From: Vreelandella neptunia
GTDB lineage: Bacteria; Pseudomonadota; Gammaproteobacteria; Pseudomonadales; Halomonadaceae
Direction: 5' to 3'
Assembly: GCF_000712975.1 (NCBI RefSeq)
Contig: NZ_JHQL01000004.1
Span: 310,001-374,000 of the forward strand
Length of the DNA: 64,000 nt
The notes under the pieces were generated by a model. The model saw only the letters and a program-made list of their open reading frames with translations, did no database searches and was not told where the DNA came from. Numbering within the stretch: position 1 is the stretch's first letter; each line of letters opens with the position of its first letter. Positions 29,200-40,177 of this stretch are shown here, one piece after another. A program made the translations under genes and the position numbers.

Positions 29200-29244
29200 T
29201 TTCAATGTCTCGTGTTTTAATGTCTCGTATTTTAATGTCTAGGC
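29200..29244. repeat. Three 15-bp tandem units spanning the apaH stop codon
   Basis: TTTCAATGTCTCGTG (29200-29214), TTTTAATGTCTCGTA (29215-29229), TTTTAATGTCTAGGC (29230-29244). On the minus strand each unit reads as Arg-His-stop in the apaH frame, so the end of apaH and its stop codon are present in three successive copies before cca begins. Confidence 0.85.
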
Positions 29245-30047
29245 CGACGGCTAGGTACGCTGATGCGCTCACCCGACTCCAGATTGAGAGCGGTTAACGA
29301 CCCACCCCACACGCAACCCGTGTCCAGCGCCTCAACATGAATCGCGGCATTCGGGGTACGGCCCTCTAACGCGGCCCAGTGTCCGAACAGCAGCTGTAGC
29401 GTATCCGCCCTTGGGTACTGAAACCAGGGAGCAAATCCGTCGGGAGCACTTTCCAAGCCTTCCTTAGCAGCAAAGTCCAGCTTGCCGTCGCTATTGATAA
29501 AGCGCATACGGGTAAAAACATTAACGAGACAGCGCATACGATCCATCCCTTCCAGGTCGTCACGGAACTGGTCAGGCTGATTACCAAATAGTTGCGTTAA
29601 AAACTCGCCTGGACGCTCACTGAGCAAAGCCGCCTGAACTTCTTGGCTAAACGATATCGCCTGCTCTGCGCGCCACGTGGGCAACACGCCCGCATGGGTC
29701 ATCAGTGTATTATTTTCATAAATTGCCAATGGTTGGCTTTGCAGCCAGTCCAGCACCTGTTCGCGCTGCGGTGCTGCAAGAATATCGCTGAGGGTGTCGT
29801 TTTTTTTCAGTTTTCCGCCACCGCGTGCCACCACCAACAGATGAAAATCGTGATTACCCAGCACGCAGCGGGCAGCACCGTCTAACGCCTGCACTTCCTT
29901 CAAACAGGCAAGCGACCCAGGACCGCGATTGACTAAGTCGCCAACCAGCCAGAGTGTGTCGTTTGCAGGATTAAAGCCAAGCTGATCTAGCAAGCTGACA
30001 AACTCAGCATGACAGCCGTGCAGATCACCAATGACATAAGTGCTCAT
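29232..30047 (-). CDS. apaH: Diadenosine tetraphosphatase (symmetrical)
   Basis: 271 residues. Metallophosphatase motifs: GDLHGC near residue 8, [10 protein letters not shown] near 38 and GNHDFHLL near 65, with a C-terminal GHWAALEGR block. It splits Ap4A to two ADP and removes NpnN caps from RNA. Downstream of apaG in the lptD-surA-pdxA-rsmA-apaG-apaH run; the stop codon lies within a tandem repeat. Confidence 0.95.
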   Translation of the reverse strand: MSTYVIGDLHGCHAEFVSLLDQLGFNPANDTLWLVGDLVNRGPGSLACLKEVQALDGAARCVLGNHDFHLLVVARGGGKLKKNDTLSDILAAPQREQVLDWLQSQPLAIYENNTLMTHAGVLPTWRAEQAISFSQEVQAALLSERPGEFLTQLFGNQPDQFRDDLEGMDRMRCLVNVFTRMRFINSDGKLDFAAKEGLESAPDGFAPWFQYPRADTLQLLFGHWAALEGRTPNAAIHVEALDTGCVWGGSLTALNLESGERISVPSRRPRH

Positions 30048-30069
30048 GGCTACCCCTTTTAGAGAATGG

Positions 30070-30447
30070 TCAATGAAGCTGACGCGGCACCGCTAGCCTA
30101 AAAGGTGCAATGGGCACATCAAAGGCCCGTTGGGTATAGGTATTGAGCAACGTATAAGCACCTTCCATAACACCTACCGGCGTTTGCAGAATAGCTCGAC
30201 TGGTGTAGCGAAAACGCTGTCCTGGGCCAATTAACGGTTGCTGGCCCACCACCCCTTTGCCACGTACCTCTTGGCTATCGCCGTTACCTTGGGTAATTTT
30301 CCAGTAGCGCGCCATGAGCTGCACGCTATGAGGGCTTTGGTTATGCACCGTTACGGTATAACTAAACACAAAACGCGACTCACTGTCGTTTGACTCTGCC
30401 ACACGGTACTCAGGCGCAATGCTAACCTCAATGGCTAAAGCACTCAC
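30070..30447 (-). CDS. apaG: ApaG protein
   Basis: 125 residues, full-length DUF525/ApaG domain: VRVAPEY-like start (SIAPEYRVAE), VFSYTVTVHNQSPHSVQLMARYWKIT, VRGKGVVGQQPLIGPGQ and GVMEGAYTLLN. A small immunoglobulin-like fold; the role in ion efflux or nucleotide binding is not settled. It overlaps the rsmA stop by four bases, so it is translationally coupled. Confidence 0.95.
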   Translation of the reverse strand: MSALAIEVSIAPEYRVAESNDSESRFVFSYTVTVHNQSPHSVQLMARYWKITQGNGDSQEVRGKGVVGQQPLIGPGQRFRYTSRAILQTPVGVMEGAYTLLNTYTQRAFDVPIAPFRLAVPRQLH

Positions 30448-31274
30448 GCGTCGTCACTCCCTTTGTTACTAAGCGCTTCGTCCGCCGCCACTTGATTAGC
30501 GATAGTTACATACTCAGCAACCGACAGGGTTTGCGGACGCCGTGCGGGATCAATGCCTAACGCCTCTAATGTTTCTGCGCTCACTCTACCTTTTAAGTTA
30601 TTACGTAGTGTTTTGCGCCGCTGACCAAACGCTAACTTGACCAGCTCAAACAGCAGCGCTGGGTCATCTGCCGTTTGGGGCAAGCTTTTATGAGGCGTCA
30701 GCCTAACAATGGCGGAGTCAACTTTCGGCCTAGGAACGAAGGCTTCTGGTGGCACGATAAACAGCTGGTCAACATGGCAGTAATACTGCGCCATCACTGA
30801 CAGCCGCCCCCAATCAGTGCTGCCTGGCTCAGCGGCCAAGCGCTCAACGACCTCTTTTTGCAGCATAAAGTGCATATCGGCAATCGCATTACCCATGGTC
30901 AATAAATGCACAATAAGCGGTGTCGAGATATTGTAAGGCAGGTTACCGACCACTCGCAGCGCTGGGCCACCCCCTTTTAGCGCAGTGAAATCAAACTTCA
31001 GTGCATCACCCTCATGAATCACAAAGTCAGGGTAGTTAAAAAACTGCACCCTCAAACCAGGAATCAAGTCACGGTCTAGCTCAATGACTTCAAGCTTTCC
31101 TGTCGCCTCTAACAACGGAGCAGTAAGCGCGCCTTGTCCTGGGCCAATTTCGACGAGTCGGTCGCCTTCGCGAGGTCCAATAGCACGGACAATACGCGAA
31201 ATGATGCCGAGGTCACGCAGAAAGTTTTGACCAAAGCGTTTACGAGCACGGTGCTGCTGAGGCACTTGAGACAT
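30444..31274 (-). CDS. rsmA: 16S rRNA (adenine1518/1519-N6) dimethyltransferase
   Basis: 276 residues. The N-terminal RKRFGQNFLRD motif, SAM-binding motif EIGPGQGALT, and catalytic NLPYNIS are intact. It dimethylates two adjacent adenines near the 3' end of 16S rRNA during small-subunit assembly. AAGGAA lies 9 bases before the ATG. Between pdxA and apaG on the same strand, the usual order. Confidence 0.96.
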   Translation of the reverse strand: MSQVPQQHRARKRFGQNFLRDLGIISRIVRAIGPREGDRLVEIGPGQGALTAPLLEATGKLEVIELDRDLIPGLRVQFFNYPDFVIHEGDALKFDFTALKGGGPALRVVGNLPYNISTPLIVHLLTMGNAIADMHFMLQKEVVERLAAEPGSTDWGRLSVMAQYYCHVDQLFIVPPEAFVPRPKVDSAIVRLTPHKSLPQTADDPALLFELVKLAFGQRRKTLRNNLKGRVSAETLEALGIDPARRPQTLSVAEYVTIANQVAADEALSNKGSDDA

Positions 31275-31300
31275 CTAACAGTGTTCCTTGGAGGGTTGAT

Positions 31301-32353
31301 TCATAAAGCAATGGAGGCATTGGCGCGCCGTGCAGCAAGTTGCTTTGCTAGCGCAAGGGCCACACCTAAGCTACTGGGGTCGGCAATTCCGCGACCAGCT
31401 AAACTAAGCGCGGTGCCATGGTCAACGGAGGTTCGTACCAACGGTAGGCCAAGCGTAATATTCGCCGCTTGACCAAAGCCTGCGTATTTTAACACCGCTA
31501 GCCCTTGGTCATGATACATCGCCAGCACTGCATCAATACCCACCAAATGACGCGGTGTAAAAAGCGTATCGGCCGGAAACGGGCCTTGAACATCTAGGCC
31601 TTCAGCACGCAGCGCCTTTAACGCGGGAATAATAACATCGAGCTCTTCGTGCCCTAAATGGCCATCTTCACCCGCATGGGGGTTTAGCCCACACACCGCA
31701 ATGCGAGGAGTAACAATGCCAAACTGGCGCTTTAGATCAGCCGCGAGCAGACGGCTAATTTGCATGATTTTATCGTAGGTAACCGCGTCTGCCACCTCAC
31801 GCAGCGGCAGATGCGTAGTCACCAGCGCCACGCGCAGATCACCACTACCCTGCCAGTGGCTGGACTGGGCGTGCAGTGCTTGATCAGTGGCTAACAACAT
31901 CACGACCTCATCAACCCCACACGCATCGCGCAGCCATTCAGTATGACCAGTGAAGTTGGGGAAGCCACCTTCAATAATCACACCTTTATGAAGCGGCGCA
32001 GTAACCATTGCTGCTGCATGGCCCTGTTGGCAGGCGTCTACAGCAATTTGCAACGTTTCTAGCACATAGCCTGCATTGGTAGGATTAAGCACGCCTGGAA
32101 GCGCTGGCTCGCGAAGTGCGGCGGGCCATACGACCAACCGCCCGGGTGAAGACACCTCTTCGCTTCCAGGGGCTGCTTCTACCACATCGAGCTGAAGCCC
32201 GAGCAGTGCCGCGCGCTGATTTAGCAACTGGATGTCGCCAATCGCTACGGTGTTATTCAATTGGCCATTGGCGGCCAACATCAGCGTAATCTCTGGCCCG
32301 ATGCCTGCGGGTTCGCCGGTAGTAATTAGCAGCGGTGCAGCACTATTGCTCAT
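31301..32353 (-). CDS. pdxA: 4-hydroxythreonine-4-phosphate dehydrogenase
   Basis: 350 residues. PdxA motifs: TTGEPAGIGPEI at the start, TAPLHKGVI, FTGHTEWL, CGLNPHAGEDGH and VLAMYHDQGLAVLKYAGFG with the metal His residues. It oxidises 4-phosphohydroxy-L-threonine with NAD in pyridoxal phosphate synthesis. A stretch near residues 60-85 (EVSSPGRLVVWPAALREPALPG) is a variable loop. Sits between surA and rsmA. Confidence 0.95.
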   Translation of the reverse strand: MSNSAAPLLITTGEPAGIGPEITLMLAANGQLNNTVAIGDIQLLNQRAALLGLQLDVVEAAPGSEEVSSPGRLVVWPAALREPALPGVLNPTNAGYVLETLQIAVDACQQGHAAAMVTAPLHKGVIIEGGFPNFTGHTEWLRDACGVDEVVMLLATDQALHAQSSHWQGSGDLRVALVTTHLPLREVADAVTYDKIMQISRLLAADLKRQFGIVTPRIAVCGLNPHAGEDGHLGHEELDVIIPALKALRAEGLDVQGPFPADTLFTPRHLVGIDAVLAMYHDQGLAVLKYAGFGQAANITLGLPLVRTSVDHGTALSLAGRGIADPSSLGVALALAKQLAARRANASIAL

Positions 32354-32378
32354 TGCGTTGGCTCATGGTGATTGCTCG

Positions 32379-33416
32379 TTAGAGGCGAATATCAACGAAC
32401 GCCTGTTCCCGCATTTCACGCTGCCACGTCTGCAGTTCTTCGTTAGCACGACGCTGGAAAATGGCTTGGCGAACCTGTTCACGACGGCTCTCTTCCGTTA
32501 CGTCTTGACGGCGACGCTCTAGCACTTCAATGACGTGGTAGCCAAACTGGGAACGCACTGGCTCAGACAGCTGATTAGTATTCAATGACCCCATGGCTTC
32601 TTCGAAGGCAGGAACGGTTTGGCCGGGGCGTACCCAACCCAGTTCACCGCCATTCATCGCACTGCCGCGGTCGTCACTAAACTCGCGGGCCACGGATGAA
32701 AAGCCTGCCCCCTGCTGTAAACGCTGTCGAGCTTGTTCGGCGCGAGCACGGGCTTGGTTTTCATTGCGCGTTGGCGTTAGCTCTACTAAGACGTGGCGGG
32801 CACGCGTTTCTTCAATAAACGCCTGTCCTTGCTGAGATGGCTGCTGACTCAAGAAGCGATCAACGTCACGATCAGATACGTTGACACGCTGACTAATTTG
32901 GCGCTGCTGCACTTGGCGCATCAGCATTTCTCGGCGGACTTCTTCTCGCACGTCAGCCAGGGTCATGCCGTCCGCTTCTACGGCATCAGCAAATTCGTCA
33001 AGCGTCATGCCGTTAGACTCTGCGATGGTACGCAGCTGGCGGTTAAGCTCCGTGTCATCCACGCTAAGATTAGCTTCACGGGCCATCTGAAGCTGAATTT
33101 CGTCCATCACCATGCGCTCCAGCACCTGCTGAGCCAGCTGGCTGCGTGGCGGTAAGTTACCGCCCTGGCTTTGCGCCTGCTGCTCTACCTGAGCGATACG
33201 GTCATCAAGCTCACTACGCATAATGACGCCATCATTAACGACAGCCACAACACTATCCAGCATTTGCCGCTGGGTCGATTCAAAATTTTGTGCGTAAACC
33301 GATAGCGGTACAAGTGCAGCACCTGCTCCAAGGCAGAGCACCATCATGCCGCCAGCAGAGAGCAGCTTTGCCCGCTTTTTTAAGGCACAGGTCAGCAGGG
33401 TCTTTCTGGTAGTCAT
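32379..33416 (-). CDS. surA: Periplasmic chaperone / peptidyl-prolyl isomerase SurA (single parvulin domain)
   Basis: 345 residues, shorter than E. coli SurA (428). A signal peptide with VYAQ near residue 43 is followed by the SurA_N chaperone domain (DSVVAVVNDGVIMRSELDDRI, LERMVMDEIQLQMA) and one parvulin domain (ARHVLVELTPTR ... GELGWVRPGQTVPAFEEAM ... FGYHVIEVLERR), then a C-terminal helix. The second parvulin domain of E. coli SurA is missing. It guides outer-membrane proteins across the periplasm. Downstream of lptD, as usual, and itself a client-related factor for LptD assembly. Confidence 0.94.
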   Translation of the reverse strand: MTTRKTLLTCALKKRAKLLSAGGMMVLCLGAGAALVPLSVYAQNFESTQRQMLDSVVAVVNDGVIMRSELDDRIAQVEQQAQSQGGNLPPRSQLAQQVLERMVMDEIQLQMAREANLSVDDTELNRQLRTIAESNGMTLDEFADAVEADGMTLADVREEVRREMLMRQVQQRQISQRVNVSDRDVDRFLSQQPSQQGQAFIEETRARHVLVELTPTRNENQARARAEQARQRLQQGAGFSSVAREFSDDRGSAMNGGELGWVRPGQTVPAFEEAMGSLNTNQLSEPVRSQFGYHVIEVLERRRQDVTEESRREQVRQAIFQRRANEELQTWQREMREQAFVDIRL

Positions 33417-33455
33417 AAAAATTCTCTTTCAGTCAGCCACCATTTAACGACATCG

Positions 33456-35903
33456 TTACAGGGGCGTAGGGCGGTAGCCAGGAATGGCTTGTTCAAAGTA
33501 GCCGTCAGCCTGTTGGCCAACGCCACCAAGGCCACGGAATACAAAACGTACAAATAGCCCGCGGTCGTTAAAGTCATCGCCTATACGGGCGGTGTCGTTA
33601 TCGTCTACCCATTCACGCCAGACCAGCTGTAAACCATAGCAGCAGTCATTCCACTGCACGCCGGCCAGCTGCTCGAGCGCACGGTCGTTGGTTTGATCGT
33701 GCAGGTAGCGACCAATCAAATCAATCCTCGGGCTGGCTTTCCAAGCAAGTGACAGGTCCCACTCTTCTCGACTGTAATCTCTAAAGCCGTCATCGCCTGG
33801 CACAACACCTGGATCAAAACCTTCGATCTCCCAACGGTAACCAAGGTTCACTACGTGACCAGCGGGATGACGATAACGGGCATCAACGCTAGAGCGTTCA
33901 GTCTGCTCACGCTGGTCGTCGTATAACCACTCATAACCTGCACTCCACCGATCATTAATCTGCCAATCGAGACGAGTTACCACTGGAGAGCGGTCCCGCG
34001 TGGCCTGATAACGGCTCAGCGGATTCACGTTTGCACTATCTTCCGGACGAGCAGGTAATGTATCTGGGTCACCGTCGCTATCAATACGACGGTCAGATAG
34101 ATAAATGCTTTGCCCGACACCAAGGGTTAACCGATCTTGCCCAGAAGCATCTTCAATAAAACGTGACTCTACGCCTAACGACACACGATTCAGGTCACCT
34201 AAACGGTCAGCACCTGAAAAACGATGAGGCGACCATAACTGGGCCCATGAGAAGGCTCGTTCACGGCTATCAAAATCAGGTAACTGCGTTTGGTTAGTGC
34301 GCGGCACGTAAGCATAGTTCAAACGCGGTTCAAGGGTTTGCCGATAATCACGGCCGCGTAGTTCCAGTTCACGTTCAAACACAAGGCCACTATCGATTGA
34401 TGTGACCGCCGCACTGCGACTGGGAGACGTACCTCGGTCAGTGACACGATCGCCATAATCTAGCTCATAGGCAGTGTGCCATAGCTCGGTACGCGGCTCG
34501 ATGTACCCCCAGGGCTGCTCAAAGCGCCAGCCAATTGCTGGCGTAAGATGCAGACGCGTACCAATGGCAGCTTCACGCTCAGGCACGCGACGCTCATCAA
34601 CATCACGCCAAAAATAAGTCGCGTTAGAACGCCACTGGGTATAAAAGCCACTGCCCAGCTGCCAATCAGAATTGGCTGTCAGGCTTGGCAAACGATAAAA
34701 AGGCTTATCGGAGTCACTTAAGGGATCTTCTAAACGCTGGAAGCCTTGAGCGCGTGCATTTAGCTGCCAACGCTCACCGCGATAATCTACCTGTGCCAAA
34801 CGCTCCATACTTACGCGTTCACTATTGCCAAACTCATCACCAAAATCATCAAAATAGCGCCCGTCGCTTGCGGCACCATAGCGTAATTGATAATTACTGC
34901 GCGGGGTCAGGCTACCTGCGTGCTGGGCATCAATATACCAACGGTCATCGCCCTCAAAGCGGTTATCACCGTTGTTACTGCCATCATCGCTACTGATATA
35001 CCCACCTTCCACCGTTCCTTGGCTCTCTTCAAGCAGGTAGCGGTACTCACCATTGAGCAATAAGCCACGATCCGACATCCAACGCGGCGTAATAGTAGCA
35101 TCATGATTCGGCGCTATATTCCAATAAAAGGGCTGAGCATAATCAAACCCGTCATTGGAAAAACTGACGGAAGGCGATAGCAGGCCTGTATGGCGGCGGT
35201 CGTCAATAGGGAAACGCAGCCAGGGCCAATAAAAAATCGGTACATCTTTTACTTCAAGGCGTGCGTGACGCGCGGTGCCAAAGCCTTCTTCTTGGTTTAA
35301 TTTTATATCGCTGCTAACGAGCTGCCAGCTATTAGTGTCTGGATCACAGGTCGTGAATGACGCGTTTCGCAGGCGATACTCCCCATCACCGGTTTGCTCT
35401 AACTGACTGGCCTGCCCCCTCAAGTGTTGCGCATAAAGCACATAGTGGCTATTGCGCAACGACGCTTGGTCGTTATTGAGCATTAGTGTCGCTTGTTCGC
35501 CACGCACCAGTGCCTGGCCATCACGTATGGCCAGATTACCCTCGGCGTCGACTCGCTGACGGTCTGCGGGCAGATACATCTGTGCCGCCTGTAGCTCAGT
35601 ATTGCCACGGCGCAGCACAACATCACCGCGCAACAACGCCTCACCATCTGCCGCGTAATCAACTTCTTGCGTCTCAACCGACAACGTTTCGGGGTTATCT
35701 TCCGCTGGCAAGCGGTAGTCTGGCATCACATAACGCCCTCGACACAGCTGGTACGGTGCTTCGTCTTGACTCCAGGCCTGCCAGTCCAGCGCCTCGGCAG
35801 GTAGCGTCTGGCCTTGCGCCACCACTGAAAATGAGGCGCCAGCGAGCAAACTGCCCAACAGCGTGTGCGCAACCGGTACGGTACGCGAGATTCGCTTGCC
35901 CAT
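33456..35903 (-). CDS. lptD: LPS assembly outer-membrane protein LptD
   Basis: About 815 residues from the ATG at 35903, chosen because AAGGA lies 8 bases upstream; the ATG six codons earlier has none. A signal peptide (cleavage near VVAQG) precedes an OstA jellyroll (ETQEVDYAADGEALLRGDV) and a long beta-barrel. The four disulfide Cys residues of the family are visible: one in YQLCRGRY, one in FTTCDPDT and the adjacent pair in WNDCCYG. With LptE it inserts lipopolysaccharide into the outer leaflet. First gene of the surA-pdxA-rsmA-apaG-apaH run; divergent to amgK with 70 bases between. Confidence 0.95.
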   Translation of the reverse strand: MGKRISRTVPVAHTLLGSLLAGASFSVVAQGQTLPAEALDWQAWSQDEAPYQLCRGRYVMPDYRLPAEDNPETLSVETQEVDYAADGEALLRGDVVLRRGNTELQAAQMYLPADRQRVDAEGNLAIRDGQALVRGEQATLMLNNDQASLRNSHYVLYAQHLRGQASQLEQTGDGEYRLRNASFTTCDPDTNSWQLVSSDIKLNQEEGFGTARHARLEVKDVPIFYWPWLRFPIDDRRHTGLLSPSVSFSNDGFDYAQPFYWNIAPNHDATITPRWMSDRGLLLNGEYRYLLEESQGTVEGGYISSDDGSNNGDNRFEGDDRWYIDAQHAGSLTPRSNYQLRYGAASDGRYFDDFGDEFGNSERVSMERLAQVDYRGERWQLNARAQGFQRLEDPLSDSDKPFYRLPSLTANSDWQLGSGFYTQWRSNATYFWRDVDERRVPEREAAIGTRLHLTPAIGWRFEQPWGYIEPRTELWHTAYELDYGDRVTDRGTSPSRSAAVTSIDSGLVFERELELRGRDYRQTLEPRLNYAYVPRTNQTQLPDFDSRERAFSWAQLWSPHRFSGADRLGDLNRVSLGVESRFIEDASGQDRLTLGVGQSIYLSDRRIDSDGDPDTLPARPEDSANVNPLSRYQATRDRSPVVTRLDWQINDRWSAGYEWLYDDQREQTERSSVDARYRHPAGHVVNLGYRWEIEGFDPGVVPGDDGFRDYSREEWDLSLAWKASPRIDLIGRYLHDQTNDRALEQLAGVQWNDCCYGLQLVWREWVDDNDTARIGDDFNDRGLFVRFVFRGLGGVGQQADGYFEQAIPGYRPTPL

Positions 35904-35973
35904 GTTCGTTATCCTTGGCATCCATAATCGGTATTATACAGCCCGCATGATGCCCGACCAGCAAGGAGCTTGC

Positions 35974-37646
<1,673 letters not shown>

Positions 37647-37728
37647 CGCAGACGATGAGCCGTGCGCCTAACGCTAGAAATGTTATGCTGCGCAACTTAC
37701 CTTTCGTCGCCTAGATGAGGAGAGCAAC

Positions 37729-38148
37729 GTGAAAGCACGGGTAAAATGGACAGACGGCCGCCAATTTGTTGCGGAATCAGGTAGCGGGCACAGTGTCGTG
37801 ATCGACGGCCCACCTGATCTTGGTGGCCGCAATACCGGTCCCCGCCCAATGGAAATGCTACTGATGGGTATGGGTAGTTGTACTGCCTTTGATGTCTTGA
37901 ATATTCTTGATAAAGCTCGCGCTGATGTCACCGACTGTGTTGCAGAGCTTAACGCCGAACGTGCTGATGATGTGCCTGCCGTATTTACCAACATCCACGT
38001 GCATTTTGTGGTGACTGGCCGTAGCTTAAAAGAGAAGCAAGTACAGCGGGCAGTTGAGCTATCTGCAGAAAAGTACTGCAGCGCGTCCATCATGTTGGTA
38101 AAAGGCGGCGTCGAAATAACCCACTCTTTTGAGATTGTCGAAGCTTGA
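37729..38148 (+). CDS. OsmC-family protein
   Basis: 139 residues, start GTG with GGAGAG 5 bases upstream. OsmC/Ohr fold: the first reactive Cys lies in GMGSCTAFDVLNIL and the second in KYCSASIMLVKGG, in the positions expected of a peroxidase dithiol. Closer by eye to the YhfA-like group than to OsmC or Ohr proper. It lies upstream of speD, a neighbour order I also know from Pseudomonas. Confidence 0.87.
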   Translation: MKARVKWTDGRQFVAESGSGHSVVIDGPPDLGGRNTGPRPMEMLLMGMGSCTAFDVLNILDKARADVTDCVAELNAERADDVPAVFTNIHVHFVVTGRSLKEKQVQRAVELSAEKYCSASIMLVKGGVEITHSFEIVEA

Positions 38149-38382
38149 GCGACTCAAAGCGTCATCTTTCTCATGTATCAACGACATATGTATTAAAAAA
38201 AATAGCACGGCTGGATGCATACCATGCGCTTGGCGGGCATAATATGCTCGCTTGTTTTTACCCCTACTGCGTAGCAGACGGCCGCTTTGCAAAAAGCGAC
38301 CCCAGCATCACGGTGACAAGTTTTTATCGGTTCCGGCGCTGGCTCGTCGGGGTGTCTTCATCTGCCATAGGGAGGTTCGGAC

Positions 38383-39177
38383 GTGTCAGATAATCTCCGA
38401 CTCCACGGGTTTAATAACCTGACTAGCTCGTTGAGCTTTAACATTTACGACATCTGTTATGCCAAGACCGAAGAGCAGCGTGCGGCTTATATCGACTATA
38501 TCGATGAGCTCTACAACGCCGAACGTTTGACGCAGATTTTAAAAGACGTCACCAATATTATCGGCGCTCATGTGCTTAATATTGCTCGTCAAGATTACGA
38601 ACCCCACGGGGCCAGTGTCACCATTCTGATTGCTGAACACGAGCTGGATGAAGCAAATCCAGAGCAAACGGAACCAGGCCCAGGCCCACTGCCTGAAACA
38701 GTTGTGGCGCATCTTGATAAAAGCCACGTGACAGTACACAGCTATCCTGAGTCGCACCCCGACAATGGCATTAGCACCTTTCGATTGGATATTGACGTAT
38801 CTACCTGTGGCCATATCAGCCCGTTGAAAGCGCTGAACTACCTAATTCACAGTTTCGACTCTGACATTGTCACCATGGATTATCGAGTTCGCGGCTTTAC
38901 CCGTGATGTCGATGGTAAAAAGCTGTTTATTGATCACGACATTACCTCGATTCAGGATTACTTGGCAGAAGATACCAAGCACGCCTATCAGATGATCGAT
39001 GTAAACGTGTATCAAGAAAACATGTTCCACACCAAAATGTTACTGAAAGACTTCGAACTTGATAACTACTTGTTCGGCACATCGCGCCGCGACATTACGT
39101 TTGAAGAAGCACGAGATATTGAAAGCAGGCTGCGTAAAGAGATGCTCGAGATTTTCTACTCTCGAAATCTGGACTAG
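38383..39177 (+). CDS. speD: S-adenosylmethionine decarboxylase proenzyme
   Basis: 264 residues, the same length as E. coli SpeD and highly similar throughout ([22 protein letters not shown] start, [44 protein letters not shown]). Self-cleavage should occur in HLDKSH between K113 and S114, turning Ser into the pyruvoyl cofactor. It supplies decarboxylated SAM for spermidine synthesis. Start GTG with GGAGG about 8 bases upstream. It ends at a strong terminator. The 234 bases upstream hold no gene. Confidence 0.97.
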   Translation: MSDNLRLHGFNNLTSSLSFNIYDICYAKTEEQRAAYIDYIDELYNAERLTQILKDVTNIIGAHVLNIARQDYEPHGASVTILIAEHELDEANPEQTEPGPGPLPETVVAHLDKSHVTVHSYPESHPDNGISTFRLDIDVSTCGHISPLKALNYLIHSFDSDIVTMDYRVRGFTRDVDGKKLFIDHDITSIQDYLAEDTKHAYQMIDVNVYQENMFHTKMLLKDFELDNYLFGTSRRDITFEEARDIESRLRKEMLEIFYSRNLD

Positions 39178-39200
39178 CACCTTTTTTTCAAACTAATGAA

Positions 39201-39236
39201 AAGCCGTTCTGCGAGTTCGCAGAACGGCTTTTTTTG
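39201..39236. terminator. Strong terminator of speD, also usable by lpxL
   Basis: Arms AAGCCGTTCTGCG / CGCAGAACGGCTT (13 bp) with an AGTT loop and a T run after the right arm; A residues on the left give a T tract for the opposite strand. Confidence 0.9.
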
Positions 39237-39250
39237 TTAATCATCCGCCG

Positions 39251-40165
39251 CTAGTAAACGCTTGGCTCGCCTTCCGGGCGGGTCTTAAAGCGCCGATGCA
39301 ACCATAAGTACTGCTCAGGATGTTTGCGTATGGCCTGCTCGATAAATTCATTAACCCGCGTGGCATCGGCCACCTCATCCCCACTTGGGAAGTTATCAAG
39401 CGCGGGCAAGCAGGTGATGGTATACGTCTGATTATCGGGATTACGGTGAAACATTAGCGGCACCACTGGCGCACCTGTCATGCGAGCGATTTTTGCAGTC
39501 AGTTTAATAGTGGCTGCTTGCTGACCAAATAGCGGTGCGAACACGCTAACGTTACGGCCAAAATCTTGGTCCGGGGAGTACCACACAATGTGGCCTGCTT
39601 TGATCCTGCGTACAACGCCACGCAAATCATGGCGGTCGATAGCCTGACCAAAAATGCGCGAACGGGCGCGGGTCATGAAGCGCTCGAACAGGGGATTGTT
39701 ATGGGGTCGATACACCGCATCGGCTGAGAAAAATAGCGAGTGCAGCGCGCCGCCTAAATCCAGCGTTGAGAAATGTATTCCCACCACCAACACACCTTTA
39801 CCCTGCGCTTTTGCTCGGGCTAAGTGTTCCTGGCCATGATAGGCCACACGATGACGCAATCCCTCCGCATCACGACACCAGCCCGTAGCAGTTTCTACCA
39901 GCCCCATCCCATTAGCTATAAACACTTGTTTTACTAAGTGACGCTGCTCATCAGCACTTTTTTCAGGAAAGCAAAGTGCAATATTTGTCTCGGTGATATG
40001 CCGCCGACGCTTAATAAAACGCCATGCAAGCAAACCGATTATTTTTCCCACCCACAACTTAAAGCGCCAGGGTAACCAGGCAACGACATGCATCGCGCCT
40101 ATCGCCAGCCAGGTTGACCAATAGCGCGGGTGTGCAAACGACTGTGGATAAGAGGTTTTAGACAT
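39251..40165 (-). CDS. lpxL: Lipid A acyltransferase, LpxL/HtrB family
   Basis: 304 residues. One N-terminal membrane segment, then the LABLAT acyltransferase domain. The catalytic HX4D motif is HFSTLD (about residue 130), and YSPDQDFG and GAPVVPLMFHR are further family blocks; the C-terminus YLWLHRRFKTRPEGE matches LpxL/LpxP/HtrB. It adds a secondary acyl chain to Kdo2-lipid IVA. It lies 12 bases after alr. Whether it is the lauroyl or myristoyl transferase cannot be told. Confidence 0.9.
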   Translation of the reverse strand: MSKTSYPQSFAHPRYWSTWLAIGAMHVVAWLPWRFKLWVGKIIGLLAWRFIKRRRHITETNIALCFPEKSADEQRHLVKQVFIANGMGLVETATGWCRDAEGLRHRVAYHGQEHLARAKAQGKGVLVVGIHFSTLDLGGALHSLFFSADAVYRPHNNPLFERFMTRARSRIFGQAIDRHDLRGVVRRIKAGHIVWYSPDQDFGRNVSVFAPLFGQQAATIKLTAKIARMTGAPVVPLMFHRNPDNQTYTITCLPALDNFPSGDEVADATRVNEFIEQAIRKHPEQYLWLHRRFKTRPEGEPSVY

Positions 40166-40177
40166 TCTGATAACCGT

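Noticed and set aside
38145-38393. 82-codon frame between the OsmC-family gene and speD
   Set aside because: Composition unlike neighbouring proteins, no ribosome site, and it runs out of frame into the speD start; treated as non-coding leader.
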